Position numbers and translations under genes: made by a program
NCBI RefSeq assembly: GCF_003428335.1
Contig: NZ_CP031704.1
Coordinates: 3,286,001 to 3,350,000, forward strand
DNA from: Solimonas sp. K1W22B-7
GTDB taxonomy: Bacteria; Pseudomonadota; Gammaproteobacteria; Nevskiales; Nevskiaceae
Reading direction: 5' to 3'
DNA: 64,000 nucleotides
Shown: positions 37,210-47,439 of the stretch, one piece after another
Position numbering within the stretch: the stretch's first letter is position 1
Layout of the letters: the number at the start of each line of letters is the position of its first letter
The notes under the pieces: model-generated
The model's database searches: none
The model's input: the letters and a program-made list of their open reading frames with translations, nothing else
What the model was told of the DNA's origin: nothing

Positions 37210-37943
37210 TTATTGGTAGGTCTTCAGCATCATGGCGGCTTCCTCGGAGTCGGGAAACTCGCGCTTCAATCGGATCTGGTACTTGCGGGAGGTCTCGCGG
37301 TCGCCCAGACCTGCCTCGGCCTGGGCTGCCAGCCACAGCATCTTCGGCGTCATCTGCCCGGCCTGCTCGAATCGCTGCACGAAGGCCCGCGCGCAGATGT
37401 AGTCCTGCCGCTGCACGCACAGGGCGGTCATCTCGCTCAGGGCGTCGGGGAACGCGGGATTCGCACGCAGGGCTTCGCGGAAGTAGCCCTCGGCCTTGTC
37501 GGCCTCCTTGCCCCTGTAGCAGACGCCGGCATTGGTCAGGGCAACCTCCGGCGTGGCGTAGCGCTTGTCGCGGGAGGCCTGCAGCAGGTAAGTCTCGCCC
37601 TCTTCCCGCTTGCCGCGACCGCAGAGGAAGACACCGAAATTGTTGCGTACCTGAGAATCCCCCGGATTCAGCGACAGCGCCCGGCGATAGTGACGCTCGG
37701 CGGCCGTGGAATCGGCGAGCTGCTGGTAGACGAAGGCCAGCGCCGCGTGGGCCAGAGCGTTGTTCGAATCCTGCTCCAGCGCCTTGAGCAGCTTTTCCTG
37801 CGCCAGCGCCAACTGGCCGTTGCGGGCATAGTCGATGCCCAGCTGGGTGTTGATGCGCGAGGCTTCCTGGATGTTCTTCTGGTCGCCCGAGGAGACACAG
37901 CCGGCGAGCGCCAGCACCAGCAGGATCGGCCACAGGAAGCGCA

Positions 37944-37944
<1 letters not shown>
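37210..37944 (-). CDS. pilW: Type IV pilus assembly TPR lipoprotein PilW/PilF
   Basis: Outer-membrane lipoprotein of 244 residues. The lipobox is ALAGC (Cys near residue 16), then six TPR units (for example LGIDYARNGQLALAQEKLLKALEQDSNN and LAFVYQQLADSTAAERHYRRALSLNP). PilF/PilW acts as pilotin for the PilQ secretin. The start overlaps the rlmN stop by one base. Conserved position between rlmN and rodZ supports the assignment. Confidence 0.94.
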
Positions 37945-39059
<1,115 letters not shown>

Positions 39060-39063
39060 CGGC

Positions 39064-39495
39064 TTAGCGGGTGCGCGGGCAGAGTTCGGTCACGCGGAAG
39101 AAGTAGCTGATCTCGCGCTTGGCGCTGTCGACGCTGTCCGAACCGTGAACGGCGTTCTCGTCGATCGACGAGGCGAAGTCGGCGCGGATGGTGCCGGGAG
39201 CGGCCTTCTTCGGGTCGGTGGCACCCATGATGTCGCGGTGAGCGAGGACGGCGTTCTCGCCTTCCAGCACGGACACCACGATCGGGCCGCTGGTCATGAA
39301 GCCGACGAGGTCCTTGAAGAAGCCGCGCGCGCTGTGCTCGGCGTAGAAGCCTTCGGCCTCACCCTGGGTCAGGTGCTTCATGCGCGAAGCAACGATCTTC
39401 AGGCCGGCCTTCTCGAAGCGGTTGTAGATATCGCCGATGTGGTTCTTGCCGACAGCGTCAGGCTTGATGATGGAAAGGGTGCGTTCGACAGCCAC
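39064..39495 (-). CDS. ndk: Nucleoside diphosphate kinase
   Basis: NDK of 143 residues, standard length, balancing NTP pools by transfer of the gamma phosphate through the phospho-His in ENAVHGSDS (His near 117). The beginning [20 protein letters not shown] is diagnostic. The start is GTG 39495, with AAGGAG 8 nt upstream. In Pseudomonas iscX precedes ndk; here about 160 bp of non-coding DNA separates it from iscA, read in the same direction. Confidence 0.97.
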   Translation of the reverse strand: MAVERTLSIIKPDAVGKNHIGDIYNRFEKAGLKIVASRMKHLTQGEAEGFYAEHSARGFFKDLVGFMTSGPIVVSVLEGENAVLAHRDIMGATDPKKAAPGTIRADFASSIDENAVHGSDSVDSAKREISYFFRVTELCPRTR

Positions 39496-39656
39496 GGGTG
39501 AAACTCCTTGAAAAGGCGGGAGGAAGCGGGCACATCCCGGCCGATTACGGTCTGGCCGGGGCATAAGCCCTCATAAAACAAGGAATTGTAAGCTGAATGC
39601 CGCACTGCGGCAATTCATGGGGGCGGATATTTCCGCCTATGGGCTCAGACTACCGC

Positions 39657-39980
39657 TCAGACGGTGAAGCTTTCGCCGCAGCCGCACTCGCCCTTGACGT
39701 TGGGATTGAGGAACCTGAAAGCCTCATTGAGCCCCTGCTTCTGGAAATCCAGGGTCAGGCCGGACAGGATCGGCAGATGCTCCGGGCTGATCACCAGCTT
39801 GGCGCCATGCTGCTCGAAGACTTCCTCGCCCGGACGAACATCGTCCGCATAATCAATGACATACGCGTATCCGGAGCAGCCGGACTTGCGCACGCCCAGG
39901 CGCAGGCCGAGGCCCTTGCCGCGGTTGGCCAGCTGGGTTTCGATGCGCTTTGCAGCGCTCGGGGTCAGTTGAATCGTCAT
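39657..39980 (-). CDS. iscA: A-type iron-sulfur carrier IscA
   Basis: HesB/IscA-family protein of 107 residues. The three conserved Cys are present: one in KSGCSGYAYVIDYADDV (near residue 35) and two in the C-terminal GECGCGESF. IscA-type proteins carry iron or assembled Fe-S clusters to targets. The start ATG 39980 overlaps the fused desulfurase stop by 4 bp (ATGA). NPNVKGECGCGESF favours IscA over SufA or ErpA. It is the last gene of the reduced isc operon. Confidence 0.93.
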   Translation of the reverse strand: MTIQLTPSAAKRIETQLANRGKGLGLRLGVRKSGCSGYAYVIDYADDVRPGEEVFEQHGAKLVISPEHLPILSGLTLDFQKQGLNEAFRFLNPNVKGECGCGESFTV

Positions 39981-41512
39981 GCCACACTCATCTGTCGTCT
40001 CAGGGCCAGGACGGCGTCCTCGCCCAGCAATCCACAATGGGCCTTGTCATCGCTTATTTCAAGCACGCTACTGAGATCGCCCGCCGACAGGCGGAGTTCC
40101 TCGGGCCGGCGGCCCTCGAGCCAGGCGGCCAGCCATTCCCCCACGGCGATCGTCACCGGGCAGCCGTAGGCCTGGAACGCGGCGCGGGCGATGCGCCCCT
40201 GCTCCAGATCGGCCTGCAGGCGCAGGCGCAGGGCCCCGGCCGGGCTGCCGGCAGTGCCGGCAAGGGCGCCATCCGGCAGGGTCGCGGCATGGACCGGCGC
40301 GGCGAAGGCCGCCCAGACCGGCGCGGAATAGCCATGGGCGTTGTGCGGCGGCGCCACCGGCGCGGCCGGCTCCGTGCCGGCGATGCGGCGCAGGGTCCGC
40401 ACCGCCTGGGCCACGCGCGCGGCGGCCTGGTCGACCTCCGCCTCGCCGGTGGCGCGACCGAGCGAGAAGCGCAGCGAGGCGCCGGCCAGCTCGTCATCAC
40501 GGCCCAGTGCGCGCAGGACGTAGGAAGGCTCGCGCGTTGCCGAGGAACAGGCCGAGCCGCTGGAGACCGCCAGGTCCCCGAGGCTGGCGCGCAGGCTCTC
40601 GCCTTCCACGCCTGCGAAGGACAGGTTGAGTATTCCGGGCGCACGCTGAAGCGGATCGCCGTTGAGGTGCACCCCCGGCAGCGCCTGCAGCTGCCGTTGC
40701 AGCCGGTCGCGCAGGGCCGAAAGCCGCTCGCGGTCGGAGGCCAGGCGCTCGGCCGCGACGCGGCAGGCTTCGCCGAACCCGGCGATCTGGTGCACCGGCA
40801 GCGTGCCGGAGCGCATGCCCTGCTCATGGCCGCTGCCGTGCAGCTGCGGACTCAGGCGCGCCCGTGGGCGCTTGCGCACGAACAGCGCACCGATGCCCTG
40901 CGGCCCGTAGAGCTTGTGCGCCGACAGCGACAGCAGGTCGATGGGCACATGCGCGAGGTCGACCGGCAGCTTGCCGGCTGCCTGTACGGCGTCCACATGG
41001 AACAGGATGCCGCGTTCGCGCAGACGCGGCGCCAGCGCCTCCACCGGGTTGATCACGCCGGTTTCGTTGTTGACCCACATCAGCGACACCAGGGCGGTGT
41101 CCGGCGCCAGTGCCGCCAGCACCTGCTCCACGGCGATGCGACCCTGCGCATCCGGCTTGAGCCAGGTCACGCGCAGGCCCTGCGCCTCCAGGTGGCGGAC
41201 CGGATCGACCACCGACTTGTGCTCGCTGCGGGCGGTGACCAGGTGGGCGCCGCGCAGGCCGCGGAATTCCAGTGCGCCCTTGAGAGCGAGATTGTTCGAC
41301 TCGGTGGCGCCGGAGGTCCAGACGATCTCGTCGGCTTGCGCGCCGATGAGCGCCGCCACCTGGGCGCGGGCGCGCTCGACGGCGGCACGCGCCGCGTGGC
41401 CCCAGGCGTGGTCGGAAGCCGGGTTGCCGAAACCGCCCTCCAGCCAGGGCAGCATGGCCTGCAGCGCAGCCGGGTCCAGCGGCGTGGTGGCGGCGTGGTC
41501 GAGGTAGATCAT
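39977..41512 (-). CDS. Cysteine desulfurase fused to a degenerate IscU-like domain
   Basis: Fusion of 511 residues. Residues 1-380 are a complete NifS/IscS-type PLP enzyme, with LDHAATTPLDP, the Schiff-base Lys200 in SAHKLYG and the active-site Cys322 in SSGSACSSATREPSYVLRALG. After a Pro/Ala linker, residues about 394-507 align with IscU: YSAPVW, GSPAGALRLRLQ, YGCPVTIA and AHCGLLGEDA. Compared with IscU, the first ligand Cys is Gly426, the Asp two residues on is Leu428, and the LPPVK chaperone motif reads ISDDK; the other two Cys (451, 493) remain. It is coupled by 4-bp overlaps to the desulfurase before and iscA after. Desulfurase activity is likely; scaffold function is doubtful. Confidence 0.9.
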   Translation of the reverse strand: MIYLDHAATTPLDPAALQAMLPWLEGGFGNPASDHAWGHAARAAVERARAQVAALIGAQADEIVWTSGATESNNLALKGALEFRGLRGAHLVTARSEHKSVVDPVRHLEAQGLRVTWLKPDAQGRIAVEQVLAALAPDTALVSLMWVNNETGVINPVEALAPRLRERGILFHVDAVQAAGKLPVDLAHVPIDLLSLSAHKLYGPQGIGALFVRKRPRARLSPQLHGSGHEQGMRSGTLPVHQIAGFGEACRVAAERLASDRERLSALRDRLQRQLQALPGVHLNGDPLQRAPGILNLSFAGVEGESLRASLGDLAVSSGSACSSATREPSYVLRALGRDDELAGASLRFSLGRATGEAEVDQAAARVAQAVRTLRRIAGTEPAAPVAPPHNAHGYSAPVWAAFAAPVHAATLPDGALAGTAGSPAGALRLRLQADLEQGRIARAAFQAYGCPVTIAVGEWLAAWLEGRRPEELRLSAGDLSSVLEISDDKAHCGLLGEDAVLALRRQMSVA

Positions 41513-42630
41513 GCCGTGGTGAAACTGCCGAGCGCCTGCAGGAACTGGGCAACCTCGGCTGCGGTGTTGTCCTTGCCGAGGCTGACGCGGATCGCGCCCT
41601 TGGCGGTGTCGCGGTCCAGACCCATGCCGATCAGCACGTGGCTGGGCTCGCCCAGGCCGCTGGCGCAGGCCGAGCCGCTGGAAACGGCGAAGCCCTTTCG
41701 ATCCAGCTGCATCAGCAGGGCCTCGCCGTCGTAGCCGGCGAGCGCGAACTGCACGGTGTTGGGCAACCGCGTGGCAGTCTCGCCGAAGATGCGGATGCCG
41801 GGGATCTGCCGCAAGCCCTGCTCCAGCTGCTGGCGCAAGACCTGGGCCTGTCCGGCGCGCGCCTCCAGCTCCTGCAGGGCCAGTTCGGCGGCGACGCCGA
41901 AGCCGACGATGCTGGCGACGTTCTCGGTGCCGCCACGCAGGCCGCGCTCCTGGGCGCCGCCGTGGTGCAGCGGCGAGAGTTCGACATGGCTTTTCACCAC
42001 CAGCGCGCCGATGCCCTTGGGGCCGTAGATCTTGTGGCTGGACAGGCTCATCAGGTCGGCCTGCAGCGCCTCGAAGTCCACCGGGATCTTGCCGGCGGCC
42101 TGCACCGCATCGACGTGCAGCCAGGCGCCTGCGGCATGGACCATTGCAGCGGCCCGGCCGACGTCCTGGATCACACCGGTTTCGTTGTTGGCCCGCATCA
42201 GCGACACCAGCCGCAGCGGGCCGGCGGCAAGCTGGCGTTCGAAGGCCGGCCAGTCGATCAGTCCGTCGGCGTCCACCGCCACCGGTTCCACCTGCCAGCC
42301 GCGCAGCGTCAGCGCCTCGGCGGCCTCCATCACCGCCGGGTGCTCGGTGATGCCGTAGAGCAACCGCGTCGGCACAGCGCGCTCGGTGACGCCCTTCAGT
42401 GCCAGGTTGTTCGACTCGGTGCCGCCGGAGGTCCAGAGGATCTCGCCGGGCTGGGCGTTGATCAGCTGCGCCACCTGGGCACGCGCCTGCTCGACCGCGT
42501 CGCGCGCGGCGCGGCCGTAGCGGTGCAGCGAGGAGGCGTTGCCGTAGGGGCCCGACAGGTAGGGCAGCATGGCCTCCAGCACACGCGGATCGACGCGGGT
42601 GGTGGCGTTGTGGTCGAGGTAGGTGGGCAT
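41509..42630 (-). CDS. iscS: Cysteine desulfurase, IscS/NifS type
   Basis: PLP enzyme of 373 residues that takes sulfur from cysteine. It shows LDHNATTRVDP, TEHPAV with the PLP-stacking His, ANNETGVIQ, HVDAVQAAGK, the Schiff-base Lys200 in SSHKIYGPKGIG and active-site Cys322 in SSGSACASGLGEPSHVL. It is about 30 residues shorter than E. coli IscS, lacking the C-terminal extension that contacts IscU and ferredoxin. It overlaps the second desulfurase by 4 bp. The locus position between cysE and iscA matches iscS. Confidence 0.93.
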   Translation of the reverse strand: MPTYLDHNATTRVDPRVLEAMLPYLSGPYGNASSLHRYGRAARDAVEQARAQVAQLINAQPGEILWTSGGTESNNLALKGVTERAVPTRLLYGITEHPAVMEAAEALTLRGWQVEPVAVDADGLIDWPAFERQLAAGPLRLVSLMRANNETGVIQDVGRAAAMVHAAGAWLHVDAVQAAGKIPVDFEALQADLMSLSSHKIYGPKGIGALVVKSHVELSPLHHGGAQERGLRGGTENVASIVGFGVAAELALQELEARAGQAQVLRQQLEQGLRQIPGIRIFGETATRLPNTVQFALAGYDGEALLMQLDRKGFAVSSGSACASGLGEPSHVLIGMGLDRDTAKGAIRVSLGKDNTAAEVAQFLQALGSFTTA

Positions 42631-42664
42631 GCTGCGGTGGCCGCTGTCCTTGCGGACAGCGGCT

Positions 42665-43450
42665 CTATTCGGCCTTGGCCGGCATGTCGCTCTTCACGAC
42701 CGGGCCCTCTGCGCAAAACCCGGGAAGATCGAGCTTCGCCAGCTCCGTCTCCGGCATGCGCGCGTCGAGCTGGTGCAGCACCTTGCACAGCTGCACGACA
42801 CGTTCGTCCAGCTCCTGGATATGCCCGAGCATGCGCGAGATGGCACCGGCCACCGGGTCGGGCATGTCCTTCGACAGGCCGTAGGCGTCGAAGCCCAGGG
42901 TCTGGGCGATGGCCTTGACCTGGTCCGAGGGCTCGGCCTGCTCCTGCACGATGCGTGCGGGGATGCCCACGGCGGTGGCGCCGGGTGGCACTTCCTTGAC
43001 CACCACGGCGTTGGAGCCGATGCGCGCGCCCTCGCCCACCGTGAACGGGCCCAGCACCTTGGCACCGCCGCCGACCACCACCTTGTTGCCCAGCGTGGGG
43101 TGGCGCTTGCCCTGGTTCCAGCTGGTGCCGCCCAGGGTCACGCCCTGGTAGAGGGTCACGTCGTCGCCGATTTCGGCGGTTTCACCGATCACCACGCCCA
43201 TGCCGTGGTCGATGAACAGGCGCCGGCCGATCTTCGCGCCCGGGTGGATCTCGATGCCGGTCAGCCAGCGCGACCAGTGCGCGATCCAGCGCGCCAGCCA
43301 GCGCCAGCCGCGAATCCACAGCCCATGGGCAACGCGGTGCATCCAGACCGCGTGCAGGCCCGGGTAGCAGGTGAGCACTTCCCAGGTCGTGCGCGCGGCG
43401 GGGTCGCGCTGGAACACGCTGGCAATGTCTTCACGGATGCGGGCGAACAT
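42665..43450 (-). CDS. cysE: Serine O-acetyltransferase
   Basis: Hexapeptide-repeat acetyltransferase of 261 residues making O-acetylserine for cysteine. It has an N-terminal helical part ([21 protein letters not shown]) and a left-handed beta helix with the active-site [29 protein letters not shown] and [20 protein letters not shown]. An additional coiled C-terminal tail (about 185-261) resembles the cysE2 form that accompanies isc genes. It starts the operon leading into the desulfurases, 34 bp away; supply of cysteine to them is a natural inference. Confidence 0.95.
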   Translation of the reverse strand: MFARIREDIASVFQRDPAARTTWEVLTCYPGLHAVWMHRVAHGLWIRGWRWLARWIAHWSRWLTGIEIHPGAKIGRRLFIDHGMGVVIGETAEIGDDVTLYQGVTLGGTSWNQGKRHPTLGNKVVVGGGAKVLGPFTVGEGARIGSNAVVVKEVPPGATAVGIPARIVQEQAEPSDQVKAIAQTLGFDAYGLSKDMPDPVAGAISRMLGHIQELDERVVQLCKVLHQLDARMPETELAKLDLPGFCAEGPVVKSDMPAKAE

Positions 43451-43506
43451 GACGGTCTCTGGTAACGCTCTCGGGGGACGCGGTAAGGCGCGGATTTTAG
43501 ACCGTT

Positions 43507-44325
43507 CTACTCCGGCCCGGTGCCCTCGTCCCCGGTTTCCGGCGGCGGCAGGGGTACGCGGCGTCCCTTGGGGCGCTCGAAGGAGGTCAGGACGCCGCGC
43601 AGGATGTTGAGTTCGTTACGGTCCGGCAGGGCGCGGTTGTAGAACTGCCGCAGGCGCCGCATCAGGTGACGCGGGTTGGCCGGATCGAGGAAGCCGGTGG
43701 ACAGCAGAATGCGCTGCAGGTGCTCGTAGAAGCGCTCCATGTCGTCGGCCGCGGGCGGCTGGTACCAGGGGTGCTCGTCCTTGGACGAGACCTTGGGCAC
43801 GTCCGGGAACGCCGCCTTGCGCAGCTCGTAGGCCATGATCTGGACGGCCTGCGACAGGTTCAGCGAGGTATAGCCGGGGTTGGCCGGGATCAGGGTACGG
43901 GCGTGGCAGCGGTCCAGCTCCTCGTTGGTCAGGCCGGTGCGCTCGCAGCCGAACACCAGGGCCACGGGGGCATGGGCGGACAGGGCCAGTGCGCGCTCGG
44001 CAGCCGCCCAGGGAGTGAACGGCTCGTCGCCCAGGTGGCGCACCCGCGCGGACAGGCCCACCACCCAGCCGCAGCCCACCAGGGCCTCGTCGATCGAGGG
44101 CACCACGCGGGCGTTCTCCAGCACCTCCAGGGCGCCGGCCGCGGTGGCACGGGCCTGGGGGTGGGGGTAGCGCTCGGGGCTGACCAGTACCAGCTCGGTC
44201 AGGCCCATCGTCAGCATGGCCCGGGCCACCGAACCGATGTTGCCGGGATGCTGGGTGGAGACCAGGACGACGCGGAGGTTGTGCAGCGGGTTCGGGGCGG
44301 AGGCAGGGGGGGTGTTAGCGGACAT
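43507..44325 (-). CDS. trmJ: tRNA (cytidine/uridine-2'-O-)-methyltransferase TrmJ
   Basis: SPOUT-class RNA methyltransferase of 272 residues that modifies position 32 of tRNA. Motifs are [24 protein letters not shown] at the start, [14 protein letters not shown] and the knot [25 protein letters not shown]-terminal helical extension follows. ATG 44325 begins close to the conserved core; upstream codons run into the divergent suhB promoter. suhB/trmJ divergence beside cysE is conserved in Pseudomonas. Confidence 0.95.
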   Translation of the reverse strand: MSANTPPASAPNPLHNLRVVLVSTQHPGNIGSVARAMLTMGLTELVLVSPERYPHPQARATAAGALEVLENARVVPSIDEALVGCGWVVGLSARVRHLGDEPFTPWAAAERALALSAHAPVALVFGCERTGLTNEELDRCHARTLIPANPGYTSLNLSQAVQIMAYELRKAAFPDVPKVSSKDEHPWYQPPAADDMERFYEHLQRILLSTGFLDPANPRHLMRRLRQFYNRALPDRNELNILRGVLTSFERPKGRRVPLPPPETGDEGTGPE

Positions 44326-44380
44326 GCGTGATATTCTATCGTTCTCTTCTTCGCTCCTTTCCATTCCTTTCGGTCCTGCC

Positions 44381-45148
44381 ATGCATCCGCTGGTCAATAT
44401 CGCCGTTTCCGCTGCCCGCGCGGGCGGCAACTTCATCATGCGCCACTTCGAGCGCTCCGATCAGCTCGTGGTCGAGCGCAAAAGCCGCAATGACTTCGTG
44501 ACCCAGGTGGACCGGGGTGCCGAGCAGGAGATCATTGCGATCATCCGCAAGGCCTACCCGCAGCACGCGATCCTCGCCGAGGAAAGCGGCCAGCAGGGCG
44601 AAAGCGACGTCACCTGGATCATCGACCCGCTGGACGGCACCACCAACTTCCTGCACCGCATCCCGCATTTCGCGGTGTCGATCGGCATCCAGGTAAAGGG
44701 CCGCCTCGAGCATGGCGTGATCTACGCGCCCTGCACGCAAGACCTTTACATCGCCTCGCGGGGCGGTGGCGCCCTGCTCAACAACCGCCGCCTGCGCGTC
44801 AGCAACTGCAGGGACCTGGATCAGGCCCTGGTCGGCACCGGCGTACCGCTGCGCGAGGAGTACCTGGAACGCTATCTGCCGATGGTGCAGCGCGTAGCCT
44901 CGCAGACCGCCGGCGTGCGCCGCGCCGGCTCCGCCGCACTGGACCTGGCCTATGTGGCCGCGGGGCGCTTTGAGGCCTTCTGGGAGTTCAACCTCAAGCC
45001 CTGGGATATCGCCGCGGGCATCGTGCTGGTGCAGGAGGCCGGCGGCACTGTGCGGGAACTGCTCGACGAGAACGCCGATCCTATGCGTACCGGCAACATC
45101 TTCGCCGCCTCGGCGAAAATGGCAGACCCTCTCCACGCCCTGCTTTGA
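44381..45148 (+). CDS. suhB: Inositol-1-monophosphatase SuhB
   Basis: Mg2+-dependent phosphatase and transcription antitermination partner, 255 residues. Metal sites are AEESG, WIIDPLDGTTNFLH and the C-terminal FNLKPWDIAAGIVLVQEAGG. Begins MHPLVNIAVSAARAGGNFIMRHFER, as in other SuhB. It has inositol phosphatase activity and in E. coli helps rRNA antitermination complexes. It is divergent from trmJ and 18 bp before the phosphatase gene. Confidence 0.97.
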   Translation: MHPLVNIAVSAARAGGNFIMRHFERSDQLVVERKSRNDFVTQVDRGAEQEIIAIIRKAYPQHAILAEESGQQGESDVTWIIDPLDGTTNFLHRIPHFAVSIGIQVKGRLEHGVIYAPCTQDLYIASRGGGALLNNRRLRVSNCRDLDQALVGTGVPLREEYLERYLPMVQRVASQTAGVRRAGSAALDLAYVAAGRFEAFWEFNLKPWDIAAGIVLVQEAGGTVRELLDENADPMRTGNIFAASAKMADPLHALL

Positions 45149-45166
45149 CAACGTCGCGTTACGGTC

Positions 45167-45601
45167 ATGTTCAACAAAATCATGGTGGTCTGCACCGGCA
45201 ATATCTGCCGTAGCCCGATTGGCGAAGGCCTGCTCAGGCAGGCCCTGCAAGGAAAAAACAAGACCGTCATCTCGGCTGGCGTCGGGGCTCTGGTGGGGCA
45301 CCCTGCGGACCCGATGGCGGTGCAAGTGTCGAACAGCCATGGGCTCGACATCTCCGGCCACCGCGCGCAGCAGACCACGCTGGGCCTGCTCAGCGCAATG
45401 GATCTGATCCTGACCATGGACCAGACCCACAGCAGCTGGATCCTCCAGCAGTACCCGCAGCTGCGCGGCCGCGTCCACAAGTTCCAGAAATGGAACGGCG
45501 ACAAGGACGTCGAAGACCCCTATCGCCTGCCGCTGGCCGCCTTCGAGAAGGCCTACGCCGACATCGAAGCCGGCGCGCAGCGCTGGATGACCTACCTCTA
45601 G
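45167..45601 (+). CDS. wzb: Low-molecular-weight protein tyrosine phosphatase (Wzb-like)
   Basis: LMW-PTP of 144 residues. The P-loop is CTGNICRSP (Cys near residue 9) and the acid is in VEDPYRLP near the C-terminus. Wzb/Etp members dephosphorylate the Wzc tyrosine kinase to control capsule or exopolysaccharide export, and Wza lies 4 kb away, but no Wzc is visible in this window. The adjacent rmlC-like gene begins 17 bp later, so these may share a transcript with suhB. Confidence 0.9.
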   Translation: MFNKIMVVCTGNICRSPIGEGLLRQALQGKNKTVISAGVGALVGHPADPMAVQVSNSHGLDISGHRAQQTTLGLLSAMDLILTMDQTHSSWILQQYPQLRGRVHKFQKWNGDKDVEDPYRLPLAAFEKAYADIEAGAQRWMTYL

Positions 45602-45618
45602 GCCTGGCGGCCGCGGCG

Positions 45619-46152
45619 ATGGAAGTCCTGCAGACACCACTGCCCGGCCTGCTGCTGCTGCGGCCACGCCTGATCGGAGATCACCGCGGCGCCTTCATGG
45701 AGGCCTTCAATCCGCAGGCCTTCACGCAGGCCACCGGCTGGACCGGCCAGTGGTGGCAGGACAACCACAGCTGGTCCCATGCCGGCGTGCTGCGCGGCCT
45801 GCATGCACAGAAGGAGCCCTCGCCGCAGGGCAAGCTGGTGCGCGTCCTGCAGGGTGAAATCTACGATGTGGCGGTGGACTGCCGCCACGACTCCCCGACT
45901 TTCGGCCACTGGCATGGCTTCCGCCTGTCCGCGGAGAATCGCCTGCAGGTCTGGCTGCCACCGGGTTTCGCCCATGGCTTCCTGGCGCTGAGCGCCGCGG
46001 AAGTGTCGTTCAAGGTCAGCGCCCCTCCGGATGCCAGCGCCACGCTGGCGATCCGCTGGAACGATCCGCGGCTGGCGATCGACTGGCCGCTGGACGGCGC
46101 CCGGCCGATACTGTCGGCGGCCGACGCGGCCGCACCCTTCTGGCCCTGCTGA
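45619..46152 (+). CDS. RmlC-like sugar-nucleotide epimerase family protein
   Basis: Cupin of 177 residues related to dTDP-4-dehydrorhamnose 3,5-epimerase. It has DHRGAFMEAFNPQAF, the catalytic-His block GVLRGLHAQ, QGKLVRVLQGEIYDVAVDCR, LPPGFAHGFLALS and WNDPRLAIDWP. The usual KxTDYYxPEHE segment with the general-acid Tyr is replaced by KVSAPPDASAT, so the standard reaction may be altered. No rmlA, rmlB or rmlD neighbours are present. It starts 17 bp after the phosphatase gene. Confidence 0.8.
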   Translation: MEVLQTPLPGLLLLRPRLIGDHRGAFMEAFNPQAFTQATGWTGQWWQDNHSWSHAGVLRGLHAQKEPSPQGKLVRVLQGEIYDVAVDCRHDSPTFGHWHGFRLSAENRLQVWLPPGFAHGFLALSAAEVSFKVSAPPDASATLAIRWNDPRLAIDWPLDGARPILSAADAAAPFWPC

Positions 46153-46296
46153 CGACGGCGGCAGTGCCGCGGGTCACGGTCGGCAGCGGCGATTCCCCTA
46201 TAATTCCGATTCACGAGCCGGCGGAAAATCCGCCGCCGCTGCAGCGCTCCGGTCCTGGCGCCGCAGTCATCCACAAGCCAGCAGACATACCCGCTC

Positions 46297-47439
46297 ATGC
46301 GCCTCTTTTTCGTGGGAAACGACTCCTCGTATTTCCTGTCCCACCGCATTCATCTGGCCCGCCACGCGCTGTCGTTGGGCCATGAGGTGACCGCCGTGCT
46401 GCCCTCGGTCAACCTGGAGCAGCACCGCCCCCGCATCGAGGCCCATGGCATCCGCTGCGAGCCCTATCCCTTCGAGCGCGGCGGCATGAACCCGGCGCGC
46501 GACTTGGCCAGCTTCTTCGCACTGCTGCGCCTCTACCGCCGCGAAAAACCCGACATCGTTCATCACCTGACGGTCAAGCCAGTGCTGTATGGCGGCGCGG
46601 CGGCGCGCCTGGCCGGCGTGCCGCGCGTGGTCAACGCCCTGCTTGGCCTGGGCTTCCTGTTCTTCGACCAGGCGCCCAAGACCCGCGCCGCGCGCCGCCT
46701 GCTGACGCCGCTGTTCCGCTATTCGCTGGGCGGAAAGAACACGCGGATCATCTGCCAGAACCCCGACGACCTGGAAACCCTGGTGTCCTGCGGCGCGATG
46801 CCGGCCGCCGCGCGTGCGCGCAGCCGCATCATCCTCGGCTCAGGCGTGGACCCGGCGGAGTATGCGGTGACCCCGGTGCCGGCGGACGGGGCGCCGATCG
46901 TGCTGCTGGCCTCGCGCATGATCCTGCAGAAGGGCATCCCCAGCTTCGTCGAGGCGGCGCGGCTGCTGCGGCAGCGCGGCGCCAGCGCGCGCTTCGTGCT
47001 CTGCGGCGGCACCGATCCGAGCAGCCCCAACGGCATCCCCGAGGCACAGATTCGCCGCTGGGTCGATGAAGGTCTGGTGGAATGGTGGGGACATCGCGGC
47101 AACATGCCGGAGGTGTTCGCACAGACCTCCATCGTCGTCGCCCCCTCGGAGTACGGAGAGGGCATCCCCAAGAGCCTGATCGAGGCCGCCTCCTGCGGTC
47201 GCGCGATCGTCGCCACCGACGTGCCGGGCTGCCGCGAGATCGCGCGCGCCGGACAGAATGGCGAACTGGCGCCGATGGGCGACTCCACCGCGCTGGCCGA
47301 CGCGATCGGCAAGTTGCTGGCGGACCCGGCACTGCTGCGCCGCTATGGCGAGCGCAGCCGACGCATGATCGAAGAAGAATTCGCACTGGAGCACGTGTTG
47401 CGCCAGACCGTGTCGCTCTACGCCGGGGCCGGTGCATGA
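46297..47439 (+). CDS. Glycosyltransferase family 4 (PglA-like)
   Basis: GT-B glycosyltransferase of 380 residues. The N-terminal domain resembles PglA/WbpT-type GalNAc transferases (FFVGNDSSYFLSHRIHLARHALSLGHEVTAVLP, then IVHHLTVKPVLYGG). The C-terminal domain carries the nucleotide-binding E-x7-E block GEGIPKSLIEAASCGRAIVATDVPGCREI. It probably adds the second sugar to the lipid-linked repeat unit. Stop overlaps the next start (ATGA). Confidence 0.9.
   Translation: MRLFFVGNDSSYFLSHRIHLARHALSLGHEVTAVLPSVNLEQHRPRIEAHGIRCEPYPFERGGMNPARDLASFFALLRLYRREKPDIVHHLTVKPVLYGGAAARLAGVPRVVNALLGLGFLFFDQAPKTRAARRLLTPLFRYSLGGKNTRIICQNPDDLETLVSCGAMPAAARARSRIILGSGVDPAEYAVTPVPADGAPIVLLASRMILQKGIPSFVEAARLLRQRGASARFVLCGGTDPSSPNGIPEAQIRRWVDEGLVEWWGHRGNMPEVFAQTSIVVAPSEYGEGIPKSLIEAASCGRAIVATDVPGCREIARAGQNGELAPMGDSTALADAIGKLLADPALLRRYGERSRRMIEEEFALEHVLRQTVSLYAGAGA

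Noticed and set aside
45619-46152. dTDP-rhamnose operon
   Set aside because: Only an RmlC-like gene is present; rmlA, rmlB and rmlD are not in the window, and the key Tyr segment is altered.
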